Part shown: piece by piece, positions 15,363 to 21,897 of the stretch
Layout: each line of letters starts with the position of its first letter
Position numbering within the stretch: the stretch's first letter is position 1
NCBI GenBank assembly: GCA_036375215.1
Contig: DASUSH010000090.1
Coordinates: 1-30,320, forward strand
From: DASUSH01 sp036375215
Lineage (GTDB): Bacteria; Actinomycetota; Thermoleophilia; Solirubrobacterales; 70-9
Length of the DNA stretch: 30,320 bases
Reading direction: 5' to 3'
Notes under the pieces: model-generated
What the model saw: only the letters and a program-made list of their open reading frames with translations
The model's database searches: none
What the model was told of the DNA's origin: nothing
Position numbers and translations under genes: made by a program

Positions 15363-15823
15363 TGCAACGGCAGATGCTCAAATCGAAGATCCATCGGGCG
15401 ACGATCACCGCCTGCGACGTCGACTACGTCGGCAGCGTCTCGATCGACCCCGAGCTGATGCGCCAGGCCGACCTGCTGCCGAACGAGCAGGTCCACATCT
15501 GGGACATCGCCAACGGCGCCCGCATGGTCACCTACGCGATCGAGGGCGAGGAGGGCCAGGTCAAGGTGAACGGAGCCGCCGCGCGACTGGTCAGCGAGGG
15601 CGACCTCGTGATCATCGTCAGCTACGCGCTCTACGGCCGCGAGGACCTCGATGCCTACGCCCCGGTCGTCGTCCACGTCGACGAGCGCAACCGGATGGTC
15701 AAGGTGGACTCGAGCCCGGAGGTCCTGCTGAACGCGTCGGGACGTGAATGGAGCGACGAGGTTCCGGGAACGCTCCGCGGCGCGGGGACCGAGGGGACAG
15801 TCCCCTTCGGGAGCGCGCGATGA
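15362..15823 (+). CDS. panD: Aspartate 1-decarboxylase PanD with C-terminal extension
   Basis: PanD makes beta-alanine from aspartate through a pyruvoyl group formed by self-cleavage. The N-terminus MQRQMLKSKIHRATIT, Asp-Tyr-Val-Gly-Ser with the cleavage site Gly24-Ser25, and the NGARMVTYAI, NGAAARLV and DLVIIVSYA segments are diagnostic. ATG at 15362 overlaps the panC stop by one base (TGATG) and gives the family's usual start; the GTG 3 bases earlier is less likely. At 153 residues it exceeds the usual 115-140; the last 30 or so residues are not family-like. They include GTEGTVPFG, encoded by a REP-like palindrome, and end in an ATGA overlap with panB. Confidence 0.96.
   Translation: MQRQMLKSKIHRATITACDVDYVGSVSIDPELMRQADLLPNEQVHIWDIANGARMVTYAIEGEEGQVKVNGAAARLVSEGDLVIIVSYALYGREDLDAYAPVVVHVDERNRMVKVDSSPEVLLNASGREWSDEVPGTLRGAGTEGTVPFGSAR
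15793..15805. repeat. REP-like palindrome GGGGACAGTCCCC inside panD
   Basis: A 13-base palindrome flanked by further pairing bases (CCGA before, TTCGG after), located near the 3' end of panD, 15 bases before the panB start. It is similar in plan to the palindrome at the end of tsaE. It encodes the residues GTVP of the extra PanD tail. Confidence 0.6.
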
Positions 15824-16695
15824 CCCCGGTGACGCTCCCCCGGCTCGCCGAGATGAAGGCGAAGGGCGAGCCGATCGTGATGGTGACCGCCTACGACCAC
15901 CCCTCCGCGCAGATCGTCGAGGAAGCAGGGGTCGACGTCGTCCTCGTCGGCGACACCGCGGCGATGACCGTGCTCGGCCACGCCTCGACGACGCCGGTCT
16001 CGCTCGACGAGATGATCATGCTGACCGCGGCCGTCCGCCGGGGCCTCGAAACGCCGATGCTGATCGGCGACATGCCGTTCGGCTCCTACGAGGCCTCGAA
16101 CGAGCTCGCGATCGCGAGCGCCCAGCGCTTCGTCAAGGAGGCTCAGGTCGACGCGGTGAAGCTCGAGCGCGGCGGCGCCTCCGTCGACCGCGCCCGGGCG
16201 ATCGTGCGCGCCGGGATCCCGGTGATGGGCCACGTCGGCCTCACCCCGCAGACCGCGACGGCGCTCGGCGGCTACAAGGCTCAGGGCAAGACGGCGGAGG
16301 CCGCCGCGAAGATCGCCGAGGAGGCGCTCGCCCTCCAGGCCGTCGGCTGCTTCGCGATCGTCTTCGAGGCGATCCCCGCGGCCGTCACCGAGGCGCTGAT
16401 GCCGAAGCTCGAGATCCCCGTGATCGGGATCGGCGCCGGCGTCGCCACCGACGGCCAGGTGCTGGTCTGGCACGACCTGCTCGGGATCTACGGCGGCCAC
16501 CAGGCGAAGTTCGTCAAGCGCTATGCCGAGGTCCGCAAGGAGATGGTCGCGGGCGTCAGCGAATACGCGCGCGAGGTGCGCGAGCGCTCCTTCCCGGGCC
16601 CCGAGCACATCTACTCGATCGAGCCCTCCGAGCTGGACGGGCTGCGTCGCTACCTCGACCAGGAAAGCCTCGCTGCAGGCGCCTGGGACTGGTAA
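15820..16695 (+). CDS. panB: 3-methyl-2-oxobutanoate hydroxymethyltransferase PanB
   Basis: PanB makes ketopantoate from 2-oxoisovalerate and methylene-tetrahydrofolate. The ATG at 15820, in ATGA overlap with panD, gives 291 residues, close to the usual 260-280. Upstream in-frame sequence from 15748 is the panD tail in another frame and is excluded. Features seen: VTAYDHPSAQIVEEAGVD, the metal-site VGDTAAMTVLGH, GDMPFGSYE, VKLERGG, GHVGLTPQ, the catalytic-Glu region VFEAIP, and the C-terminal IGIGAG...GQVLVWHDLLG. It closes the pantothenate operon; the next gene follows after 93 bases. Confidence 0.96.
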   Translation: MTPVTLPRLAEMKAKGEPIVMVTAYDHPSAQIVEEAGVDVVLVGDTAAMTVLGHASTTPVSLDEMIMLTAAVRRGLETPMLIGDMPFGSYEASNELAIASAQRFVKEAQVDAVKLERGGASVDRARAIVRAGIPVMGHVGLTPQTATALGGYKAQGKTAEAAAKIAEEALALQAVGCFAIVFEAIPAAVTEALMPKLEIPVIGIGAGVATDGQVLVWHDLLGIYGGHQAKFVKRYAEVRKEMVAGVSEYAREVRERSFPGPEHIYSIEPSELDGLRRYLDQESLAAGAWDW

Positions 16696-16740
16696 CCGCC
16701 TGCAAATCGTGGGGTATCTACTCGTGACAATCGTTACGAC

Positions 16741-16766
16741 CCCGTGAGCCGCGATCCGGCCACGGG
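16741..16766 (+). promoter_or_regulatory. Hairpin between panB and the DUF378 gene
   Basis: CCCGTG (16741-16746) pairs with CACGGG (16761-16766), and GCCG (16748-16751) with CGGC (16757-16760) around a 5-base loop. It is 46 bases after panB and 22 bases before the DUF378 ATG. It could terminate panB transcription or be a leader structure; no T-run follows. Confidence 0.4.
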
Positions 16767-16788
16767 CCTTGCGGAAAGCGAGGTAGCG

Positions 16789-17025
16789 ATGGAGATGCTG
16801 AGACGACTGGAGCCCGTGGCTCTGGTGATCATGGTCCTCGGCGCCCTCAACTGGGGCATCCTCGGAGTGACCGGCGGCGAGACCAACGTGCTTGCCGAGA
16901 TCTTCGGCACCGGCACGTTCACCGACGTCCTCTACGTGATCGTCGGTCTCTCCGCCCTGGTCTTCGTACCGAGGCTGATGGACGCGCTCCACATCGGGCA
17001 CGGCCCGCACCCCAGCGGCGTCTGA
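16789..17025 (+). CDS. DUF378 small membrane protein
   Basis: A 78-residue protein with two membrane segments: PVALVIMVLGALNWGILGV (about 9-27, with the family's conserved L-x-N-W-G) and FTDVLYVIVGLSALVFV (about 44-60). It matches DUF378, a short two-TM family of unknown role. ATG 16789 is chosen over an earlier GTG (16744) because GAGG (16780-16783) is well spaced before it and the family begins at about this point. The C-terminal tail has several His residues (HIGHGPH). The gene ends in a strong hairpin and appears to be its own unit after the pan operon. Confidence 0.82.
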   Translation: MEMLRRLEPVALVIMVLGALNWGILGVTGGETNVLAEIFGTGTFTDVLYVIVGLSALVFVPRLMDALHIGHGPHPSGV

Positions 17026-17045
17026 CCCGACGACAGCACCGACTC

Positions 17046-17077
17046 GAGCGAGCCGGGCCCCCGGGCCCGGCTCGCTC
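17046..17077 (+). terminator. Strong GC hairpin terminator after the DUF378 gene
   Basis: A perfect 15-base inverted repeat (17046-17060 with 17063-17077) with only two bases between the arms, 20 bases after the stop. The following TATGTT is a weak T-rich tail. It separates the DUF378 gene from yjbQ, which begins 12 bases later. Confidence 0.75.
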
Positions 17078-17089
17078 TATGTTGGCGGC

Positions 17090-17506
17090 ATGGCGGTCCA
17101 CACCGGCGAGCTCAGGCTGACCACGCGGGGCGACGCCGACATCGTCGACATCACCGAGGGCGTGCGGAGGATCGTCGCCGCGGCCGGGGTCTCCGAGGGC
17201 CTCGCCAGCGCCTTCGTCCGCGGCTCGACCGCGGCGGTGACGACGATGGAGTACGAGCCGGGCGGGGTTCACGACCTGCGGGCTCTCCTCGACCGCCTCG
17301 TGCCGCCTGAGGGCGACTACGAGCACAACCGCCTGAACCACGATTCCAACTCGCACGCCCACCAGCGCGCCTCGCTGATCGGCTCGAGCGAGTCGGTGCC
17401 GGTCGCCGGCGGCCGCCTCGGCCTCGGGACCTGGCAGCAGCTCGTGCTGATCGACTTCGACGACCGCCCGCGCGAGCGCACCGTGGTCGTCCAGGTCGTG
17501 AGCTAG
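17090..17506 (+). CDS. yjbQ: YjbQ/UPF0047 family protein
   Basis: The 138-residue protein matches UPF0047 (secondary thiamine-phosphate synthase) in length and motifs: VRGSTAAVTTMEYEPG in the middle, N-H-D-S-N-S-H-A-H-Q-R around residues 83-93, SLIGSSESVPV, and LGLGTWQQLVLIDFDDRPRERTV at the end. E. coli YjbQ has weak thiamine-phosphate synthase activity when overproduced, but the real role of the family is uncertain. The start ATG 17090 lies 12 bases after the preceding hairpin terminator, so its promoter must overlap that region or transcription must pass through it. Confidence 0.92.
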   Translation: MAVHTGELRLTTRGDADIVDITEGVRRIVAAAGVSEGLASAFVRGSTAAVTTMEYEPGGVHDLRALLDRLVPPEGDYEHNRLNHDSNSHAHQRASLIGSSESVPVAGGRLGLGTWQQLVLIDFDDRPRERTVVVQVVS

Positions 17507-17651
17507 CGCGGCACCTCAGGGGCTGGACCGACCGGTCCGCCGGGTGTAGGTTCTCCCCGACCAAGACCGCTCGTCCTCGCAATCGGCCGGTGCGATCCTC
17601 TTGCGCCCCGAAGGGGTTACGGGAGAAGAAGACTCTGGAGGAGGTAGGAAG

Positions 17652-18107
17652 ATGACGAAGTCCAAGCTCACCCTTGCGCTGCTCGCGCTCGGCGCCGTCG
17701 GACTGCTCGTCCCGGCGCTTTCGGGGGCGGCGGCGAGTCAGCTCTCGGCGAAGCTGAAGGGCAATGAGGAAGTCGCTGGAGGCGACAGCAACGGTCGCGG
17801 AGAGGCGTTCGTGGCGGTGAAGAAGCCCAGTAAGCGCAAGCTCTGCTACGCGCTCAGCTGGGAGAAGATCGGGCCGCCCACGGCGGCCCACATCCACAAG
17901 GGCGCCCAGGGCACCGACGGACCGATCAAGGTCACCCTGTTCGAGGATCCCGACGGCCTCACCGCATCGGCGTCAGAGGGCTGCGTCAAGATCAGCGAGA
18001 AGATCGCGAAGAAGCTGAGGAGGACGCCGGAGAAGTTCTACGCCAACGTCCACAACGCTGAATTCCCCGCCGGAGCGATCCGCGGTCAGCTCGGTTTGGC
18101 GCTCTGA
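17652..18107 (+). CDS. Secreted CHRD-domain protein
   Basis: The 151-residue protein starts at ATG 17652, 7 bases after GGAGGAGG (17637-17644), the strongest ribosome-binding site in the window. A signal peptide covers about residues 1-29 (hydrophobic LALLALGAVGLLVPAL, then SGAAA). The mature part is a CHRD domain (named after chordin): SAKLKGNEEV, RGEAFVAV, a Cys in KRKLCYALSW, HIHKGAQGTDGP, and FYANVHNAEFPAGAIRGQL, with a second Cys in EGCVKI. CHRD domains are beta-sandwich extracellular modules without known enzyme activity. It is convergent with the surface-protein module 78 bases away. The strong ribosome-binding site suggests abundant export. Confidence 0.9.
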   Translation: MTKSKLTLALLALGAVGLLVPALSGAAASQLSAKLKGNEEVAGGDSNGRGEAFVAVKKPSKRKLCYALSWEKIGPPTAAHIHKGAQGTDGPIKVTLFEDPDGLTASASEGCVKISEKIAKKLRRTPEKFYANVHNAEFPAGAIRGQLGLAL

Positions 18108-18154
18108 CACGCGCGGCGGGCGACACCGTTTTCGAAAACCAATTCGGCAGCTGT

Positions 18155-18173
18155 GCGGTCAGTCCGGGACCGC
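18155..18173. terminator. Hairpin in the convergent CHRD/surface-protein gap
   Basis: GCGGTC (18155-18160) and GACCGC (18168-18173) form a 6-base stem with a 7-base loop between two convergent stops. It could serve either transcript; no T-run. A palindrome GTTTTCGAAAAC at 18128-18139 lies in the same gap. Confidence 0.35.
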
Positions 18174-18185
18174 GTGCCAGGTCGA

Positions 18186-19901
18186 TCAGTGGTAGGTGAT
18201 CTTCAGGTTCGCGAAGTCCTCGCGGGTCTTCGTCGCGCCTCCCGCGCTGGTGCGGTAGTAGAGCCTCAGGACCAGGCCGTTGACCTCCGCCGGGGTGTCG
18301 ACCTGCGGCATGGAGACCGAGTCCTTGACCCAGCTCCCGGTTCCGGCGGCGCAAGAGACGCCGTTCGTGCCCGGCGGGTTCGGATATGTGCCGATCGCTC
18401 CCGAGGGAGGTAGTGCGGCGCCCGACCAGGCGTCGAGGTAGTAGCAGATCGTGCTTCCCGAGCTCGCCTGGTAGCGGTGCTCGAAGCTGACCGAGTCGAT
18501 CGTCGCCGAGCTCGGCACGTAGGAGGGGAAGCTGAGCTGGGTGTATCGCTGCGGGGTGAGAGTGGACCCGAAGGCGCTCTGCCAGTTCGTGTCGTTGACG
18601 AAGAAGACGCCATCCTCCGCAGCGAGGCTCCACGGGAGGGTCTGCGGGCTGGTGTCGGCGGCATTGACGCCGCTCGTCTCATAGAGGGTGAAGGGCTTGC
18701 CCTCGGCGGTGCCGGAGACGGTCGCCTGATCGACGAAGATCGGCTTCTTGCCCGACTCGTAGCCGTAGACCTTGATCCGGAGGCCGTTCGCGATGCTGGT
18801 GCTGGTCACCTCGGGAAGCGTGGTCGAGACCAGCTTCTCGGTCGAGTCGGTGCACCACTGGGACGAGGCGGTCCCCGGCGTCGTCGAGCCGTGGGTGCCG
18901 ATCACGTTGCCGGCGCTGATCACGTCGAAGTAGAAGCACCCCACCTCGGCCCCGGCGTTCGAGCGGAAGCGGAAGTCGAAGCTGACGTTCGAAGTCGAGA
19001 GCCCCGCGGGCAGCGGGGAGCTGTAATCCCACTGGTAGTACCGGTTTGTCGCGAAGGCGTTGTTGAAGTTGGCGTTGGTGAACCCGGCGTCGGTGGGGAA
19101 GACGAGATTGTCGTCGAAGGCGGTCGCGTCGGAACGATTGACCGCAGTCCCCGATGAGGCGTCGCGCAAATCCCAGGCCGAGGTGTTGATCGTCACCGGC
19201 TGCGCGACCGAGACGGTCACGTTGGCGCTCGCCTGGTCCCCCTGGTTACCGAGCGCATAGATCGTGTGGTTGCCATTCGAGACCCCGGACGGCAGCGTGA
19301 CCGAGAGATTCGCCGTCCCGTTGTTCGGCACCGGGCTCGGGGTGATGCTGCCGGTCAGGACCTGACCGCTCGTGGGATCGTCGAGGCGGAACGTCACGCT
19401 CTGCCCGGTGATGAAGTTCTGGATCTGGCCGCTGAGGGCCTGCGGCAGGCTGCTGACGGTGTTGGGCGAGACGCTGAGGCTGGGCGCGCCCACCGTCGCC
19501 TGCGAGCTCTCCGCGCTCTCGGCGCCCGTCCAGCTCGAGTACTTCGGCCGCACCGTGTAGCGCCAGGTGCCGGCCGGCACGGCGTGCTCGGTGCAGCTCG
19601 TCGAGCTCACGTCTCCAGAGCAGCCGGCGCCGATCGCCTGCTCCTGCCCGGCGCCGTCATACCTCTTGACCACGTAGGAGGTGGCCTGCGGACCGCCGGC
19701 GACCGAGCTGGCGCTCCAGTTCACGGCAACGTTGCGACCCGAGACGGCGACGGTCGGGGTCTTGCCGGACTCGATGCTCGTCGCGGCCGCGTACGCGTCG
19801 CCCGGGGAATCGCCGGTCCAGGCAGCGCTCGCGGTGGCTGTGACGCCGACCGCGAGGGCCACGAGGACGCCGAGAAAGAAAGTGGTGGCGCGCACGCGCA
19901 T
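18186..19901 (-). CDS. Large secreted multidomain surface protein with duplicated Cys module
   Basis: A 571-residue exported protein not assigned to a known family. The signal peptide (about 1-27) ends in A-S-A-A-W-T, like the SipW-type signals of the 171-residue protein encoded upstream. Domains by eye: an FN3-like module (48-135, with Cys94/Cys103), an Ig-like module (138-232), then two homologous modules, A (about 255-398, Cys322/Cys350) and B (about 425-571, Cys486/Cys517). A and B align over RYYQWDY/RYTQLSF, VSFDFRF/VSFEHRY, CFYFD/CYYLD and NGLRIKVYGY/NGLVLRLYYR. There is no cell-wall sorting signal or C-terminal TM, so it is probably released or held by partners. It starts 4 bases after the small paralogue upstream. 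An adhesin or matrix role is inferred only. Confidence 0.85.
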   Translation of the reverse strand: MRVRATTFFLGVLVALAVGVTATASAAWTGDSPGDAYAAATSIESGKTPTVAVSGRNVAVNWSASSVAGGPQATSYVVKRYDGAGQEQAIGAGCSGDVSSTSCTEHAVPAGTWRYTVRPKYSSWTGAESAESSQATVGAPSLSVSPNTVSSLPQALSGQIQNFITGQSVTFRLDDPTSGQVLTGSITPSPVPNNGTANLSVTLPSGVSNGNHTIYALGNQGDQASANVTVSVAQPVTINTSAWDLRDASSGTAVNRSDATAFDDNLVFPTDAGFTNANFNNAFATNRYYQWDYSSPLPAGLSTSNVSFDFRFRSNAGAEVGCFYFDVISAGNVIGTHGSTTPGTASSQWCTDSTEKLVSTTLPEVTSTSIANGLRIKVYGYESGKKPIFVDQATVSGTAEGKPFTLYETSGVNAADTSPQTLPWSLAAEDGVFFVNDTNWQSAFGSTLTPQRYTQLSFPSYVPSSATIDSVSFEHRYQASSGSTICYYLDAWSGAALPPSGAIGTYPNPPGTNGVSCAAGTGSWVKDSVSMPQVDTPAEVNGLVLRLYYRTSAGGATKTREDFANLKITYH

Positions 19902-19905
19902 TGCG

Positions 19906-20373
19906 TCAGCCCCTGCCCCGCCTGTCGATCAGCCGCTCAGAACTTGCGGTGAACTCGAGCGGGAGCCGCGCCGCGAGGCAGGCATCGGGCGCGTCCGGGG
20001 CCATCGTGACCTGCACACGCGCGGTGCGCCGGCTTCGCGGCGGCAGATGCTTCGTCGCCGGCGACGGCGGACCGATCAAAAGGCTCTCGGGCGGACAGCC
20101 GGTCTCGCTCGCCCGCGCCTGTACCGAAATCTTGGTCACCTCGACGGCGAACGGGTTGCGATTGGCGAATCGCAGCCGCAGCTTGCTCCCCGCCCCGGGG
20201 TAGAGCCCCCTCACCTGACCGCGGATCGTCACCGGCGCATCGGCCTGGCGCTGCGCCGACGCCGGCGAATCCGAGCCTGCGCTCGGGCCACCGCGGGTCG
20301 CGGCGAGCGCGAGCCCGGCGGCGCAGAGGCCGATCGCGGTGATGGTGTAGATCGCGGTCTTCAATCGTCGCAT
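19906..20373 (-). CDS. Small secreted YPGA-type protein (paralogue 2)
   Basis: The 155-residue protein has a signal or membrane-anchor segment (about 7-26). A mature beta-rich region follows with GLYPGAGSKLRLRFANRNPFAVEVTKI (57-82) and two cysteines at 93 and 132. The same plan, YPGA-x-x-x-L-x-L...AN-x-NP-[FY]-x-V-x-VT with two cysteines, occurs in the 171-residue protein encoded at 20511-21026, so the two are paralogues. Unlike that one it lacks the AAWT cleavage motif. The family was not recognised. It is followed after 4 bases by the large surface protein, so the two are co-translated. No Shine-Dalgarno is visible before its ATG (20373). Its tail is basic (DRRGRG). Confidence 0.78.
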   Translation of the reverse strand: MRRLKTAIYTITAIGLCAAGLALAATRGGPSAGSDSPASAQRQADAPVTIRGQVRGLYPGAGSKLRLRFANRNPFAVEVTKISVQARASETGCPPESLLIGPPSPATKHLPPRSRRTARVQVTMAPDAPDACLAARLPLEFTASSERLIDRRGRG

Positions 20374-20431
20374 CGTGTCTGTGGGAGGTAGGAGCTAGTC
20401 AGCGTCGGGCGGATGAGTCGTGCCGGAAGGA

Positions 20432-20463
20432 CCGCGGCCCGGTCCCTCGGGACCGGGCCGCGG
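20432..20463 (-). terminator. Strong GC hairpin after the first surface-protein gene
   Basis: A perfect 15-base inverted repeat (20432-20446 with 20449-20463) with two bases between arms, 47 bases beyond the stop of the 171-residue surface protein and 58 bases before the next start on the same strand. No T-run. It probably reduces, rather than abolishes, transcription of the downstream two genes. Confidence 0.65.
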
Positions 20464-20510
20464 GTTGCCATCACGGCACCTCACTCCTGCTTACCGGGCT
20501 TGCGCGCCGA

Positions 20511-21026
20511 TCAGGAGGACGCGTTGCTCTCCGCGGCGAGATCGACCGGGACCTCGAACCGCGCGCCCTGGCAGTTCGTGTCCGAGCTGTTGCTCATGTG
20601 GACGACGTTGTTCAGGGTGGTGGTGGTGAAGTCATTCGCCGGGACCAGGATCGGGCTCCCGGACGTGACCGCGTCCTCGAGCGTGGTCGCGTTCACCGTG
20701 ACGCCGGTGCCACCCGCGTCGCAGGCGGGGACGTTCGACGTGATCGTGCTCGCAGCCGTCTGGCCGACGTCGGTCACCTTGACCGGGTAGGGGTTCGAGT
20801 TCGCGACCTGGAGCTTCAGGTTGCCATCGGCTCCCGGATAGAGGGTGGCCGCGACGTCGGCCGACGGGATCACGTTGGTGGTCACGGCGTTCCCGTTCTG
20901 TGCCTTCGCGTAGCCGCTGCCGGTCCCGCTCGCGGTCCATGCCGCGTAGACGAAGCCGACGACGCCCACGACGAGGAGCGTGAACGCCCCGAAGATGAAC
21001 CGCCGGCGGCGAGGTGATGTGGCCAT
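20511..21026 (-). CDS. Small secreted YPGA-type protein with SipW-like signal (paralogue 1)
   Basis: The 171-residue protein has a basic start, a hydrophobic helix (about 10-27) and A-A-W-T (28-31), resembling the SipW-cognate class of signal peptides that need a dedicated signal peptidase. The mature chain has TLYPGADGNLKLQVANSNPYPVKVTDV (61-87) and two cysteines at 102 and 152. AAGGAGG at 21034-21040 lies 7 bases before ATG 21026 and fixes the start; the longer upstream reading frame has no support. A 15-base hairpin follows the gene. With its strong ribosome-binding site and its terminator, it is likely the most abundant product of the module. SipW-type substrates such as TasA form biofilm fibres; a similar structural role here is only inferred. 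Confidence 0.82.
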   Translation of the reverse strand: MATSPRRRRFIFGAFTLLVVGVVGFVYAAWTASGTGSGYAKAQNGNAVTTNVIPSADVAATLYPGADGNLKLQVANSNPYPVKVTDVGQTAASTITSNVPACDAGGTGVTVNATTLEDAVTSGSPILVPANDFTTTTLNNVVHMSNSSDTNCQGARFEVPVDLAAESNASS

Positions 21027-21149
21027 GATGGTGCCTCCTTGTGGTTGTTGACAGACGGCCCGGTGTGGGCCTGGCAACCACTTTCGGAGGCATGGATAAG
21101 TACGGCGGGTGGGCCTTGTGTGGATCGCGTATGAGCCGGTTGGCCCGCC

Positions 21150-21839
21150 TTACCGTCGCGGGGAGTAGCGATACCCGAACCCGTGCACGGTCTCGATCGG
21201 CTCCGCGCCCGACGCGTCGCGAAGCTTGCGCCGCAGGTAGCCGACGTAGAGCCGCACCTGATCGGGCGAGTGCCGGGAGGAGTCCGCCCAGACCATCTCC
21301 AGGATCTGATCGCGGCTGAGCACCTGATCGGGGTGGCGGGCGAAGGCCGCCGCGAGCCTGAACTCCGTGGGCGTGAGCTCGACCTCGTTACCGGCCGCTG
21401 TCACCCGCCGGTGCGGGAAGTCGATCTCGAGCAGCTCGTCGGCGAGGACCTCGGCGACCGCGGGGTTCCGCACCCCGGCGCGCCTGATGATCGCCTCCAT
21501 CCTGGCGACGAGCTCCTGGCGGCCGAATGGCTTGGTCAGGTAGTCGTCGGCGCCACCGCGAAGCCCCCGCACCTTGTCGAGCTCGCTCCCGCGTGCGCTG
21601 AGTATCAGCACCGGCACGTCCCCGAGCTCGCGGATCCGCTCCAGCACCTGCAAGCCGTCGAGCTCGGGCAGGCCGAGGTCGAGGACGACCAGGTCGGGCT
21701 GGTACTTGTAGAAGGCGCGCAGTCCCTCGCGGCCGTCGCCGGCCTCGATCACCTGCATGCCTTCGCGCTCGACGACGTTCCGCAACAGGGCGCGGATGTC
21801 CGCCTCGTCCTCGATCAGCAGCACCCGGGCGCGCGTCAT
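21150..21839 (-). CDS. OmpR/PhoB-family response regulator
   Basis: The 229-residue protein has a receiver domain (about 5-118) with the acidic pair Glu10/Asp11, phospho-acceptor Asp54 (VVLDLGLPELDG), Ser81 (ILSARG) and Lys103 (LTKPF). A winged-helix DNA-binding domain (about 130-227) follows, with ELTPTEFRLAAAFARHPDQVLSRDQIL and RLYVGYLRRKLRD...VHGFGYRY. Starting at ATG 21839 gives the normal length; a longer upstream frame is excluded. No complete histidine kinase is adjacent. Immediately downstream on the same strand lies the secreted-protein module, and divergently (58 bases away) a short dimerisation-helix-like protein. It may control the surface module; this is inferred from position. 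Confidence 0.95.
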   Translation of the reverse strand: MTRARVLLIEDEADIRALLRNVVEREGMQVIEAGDGREGLRAFYKYQPDLVVLDLGLPELDGLQVLERIRELGDVPVLILSARGSELDKVRGLRGGADDYLTKPFGRQELVARMEAIIRRAGVRNPAVAEVLADELLEIDFPHRRVTAAGNEVELTPTEFRLAAAFARHPDQVLSRDQILEMVWADSSRHSPDQVRLYVGYLRRKLRDASGAEPIETVHGFGYRYSPRR

Positions 21840-21897
21840 GCGCAATTCATACCGGCTTCCGGCTTCGCTCATCTGCGGACGGGCGATCCTGGGGCCC

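Noticed and set aside
15748..15819. Longer PanB start upstream
   Set aside because: This stretch is the panD tail in another frame and is not like PanB; ATG 15820 overlaps the panD stop in a usual ATGA unit.
18128..18139. Palindrome GTTTTCGAAAAC as an operator or attachment site
   Set aside because: It lies in a convergent gap with no promoter to control and no mobile-element genes nearby; 12 bases alone are weak.
20413..20790. Plus-strand frame preceded by a GGAGG-like sequence
   Set aside because: The GGAGG is about 30 bases away, and the frame is antisense to a secreted protein with its own strong Shine-Dalgarno.
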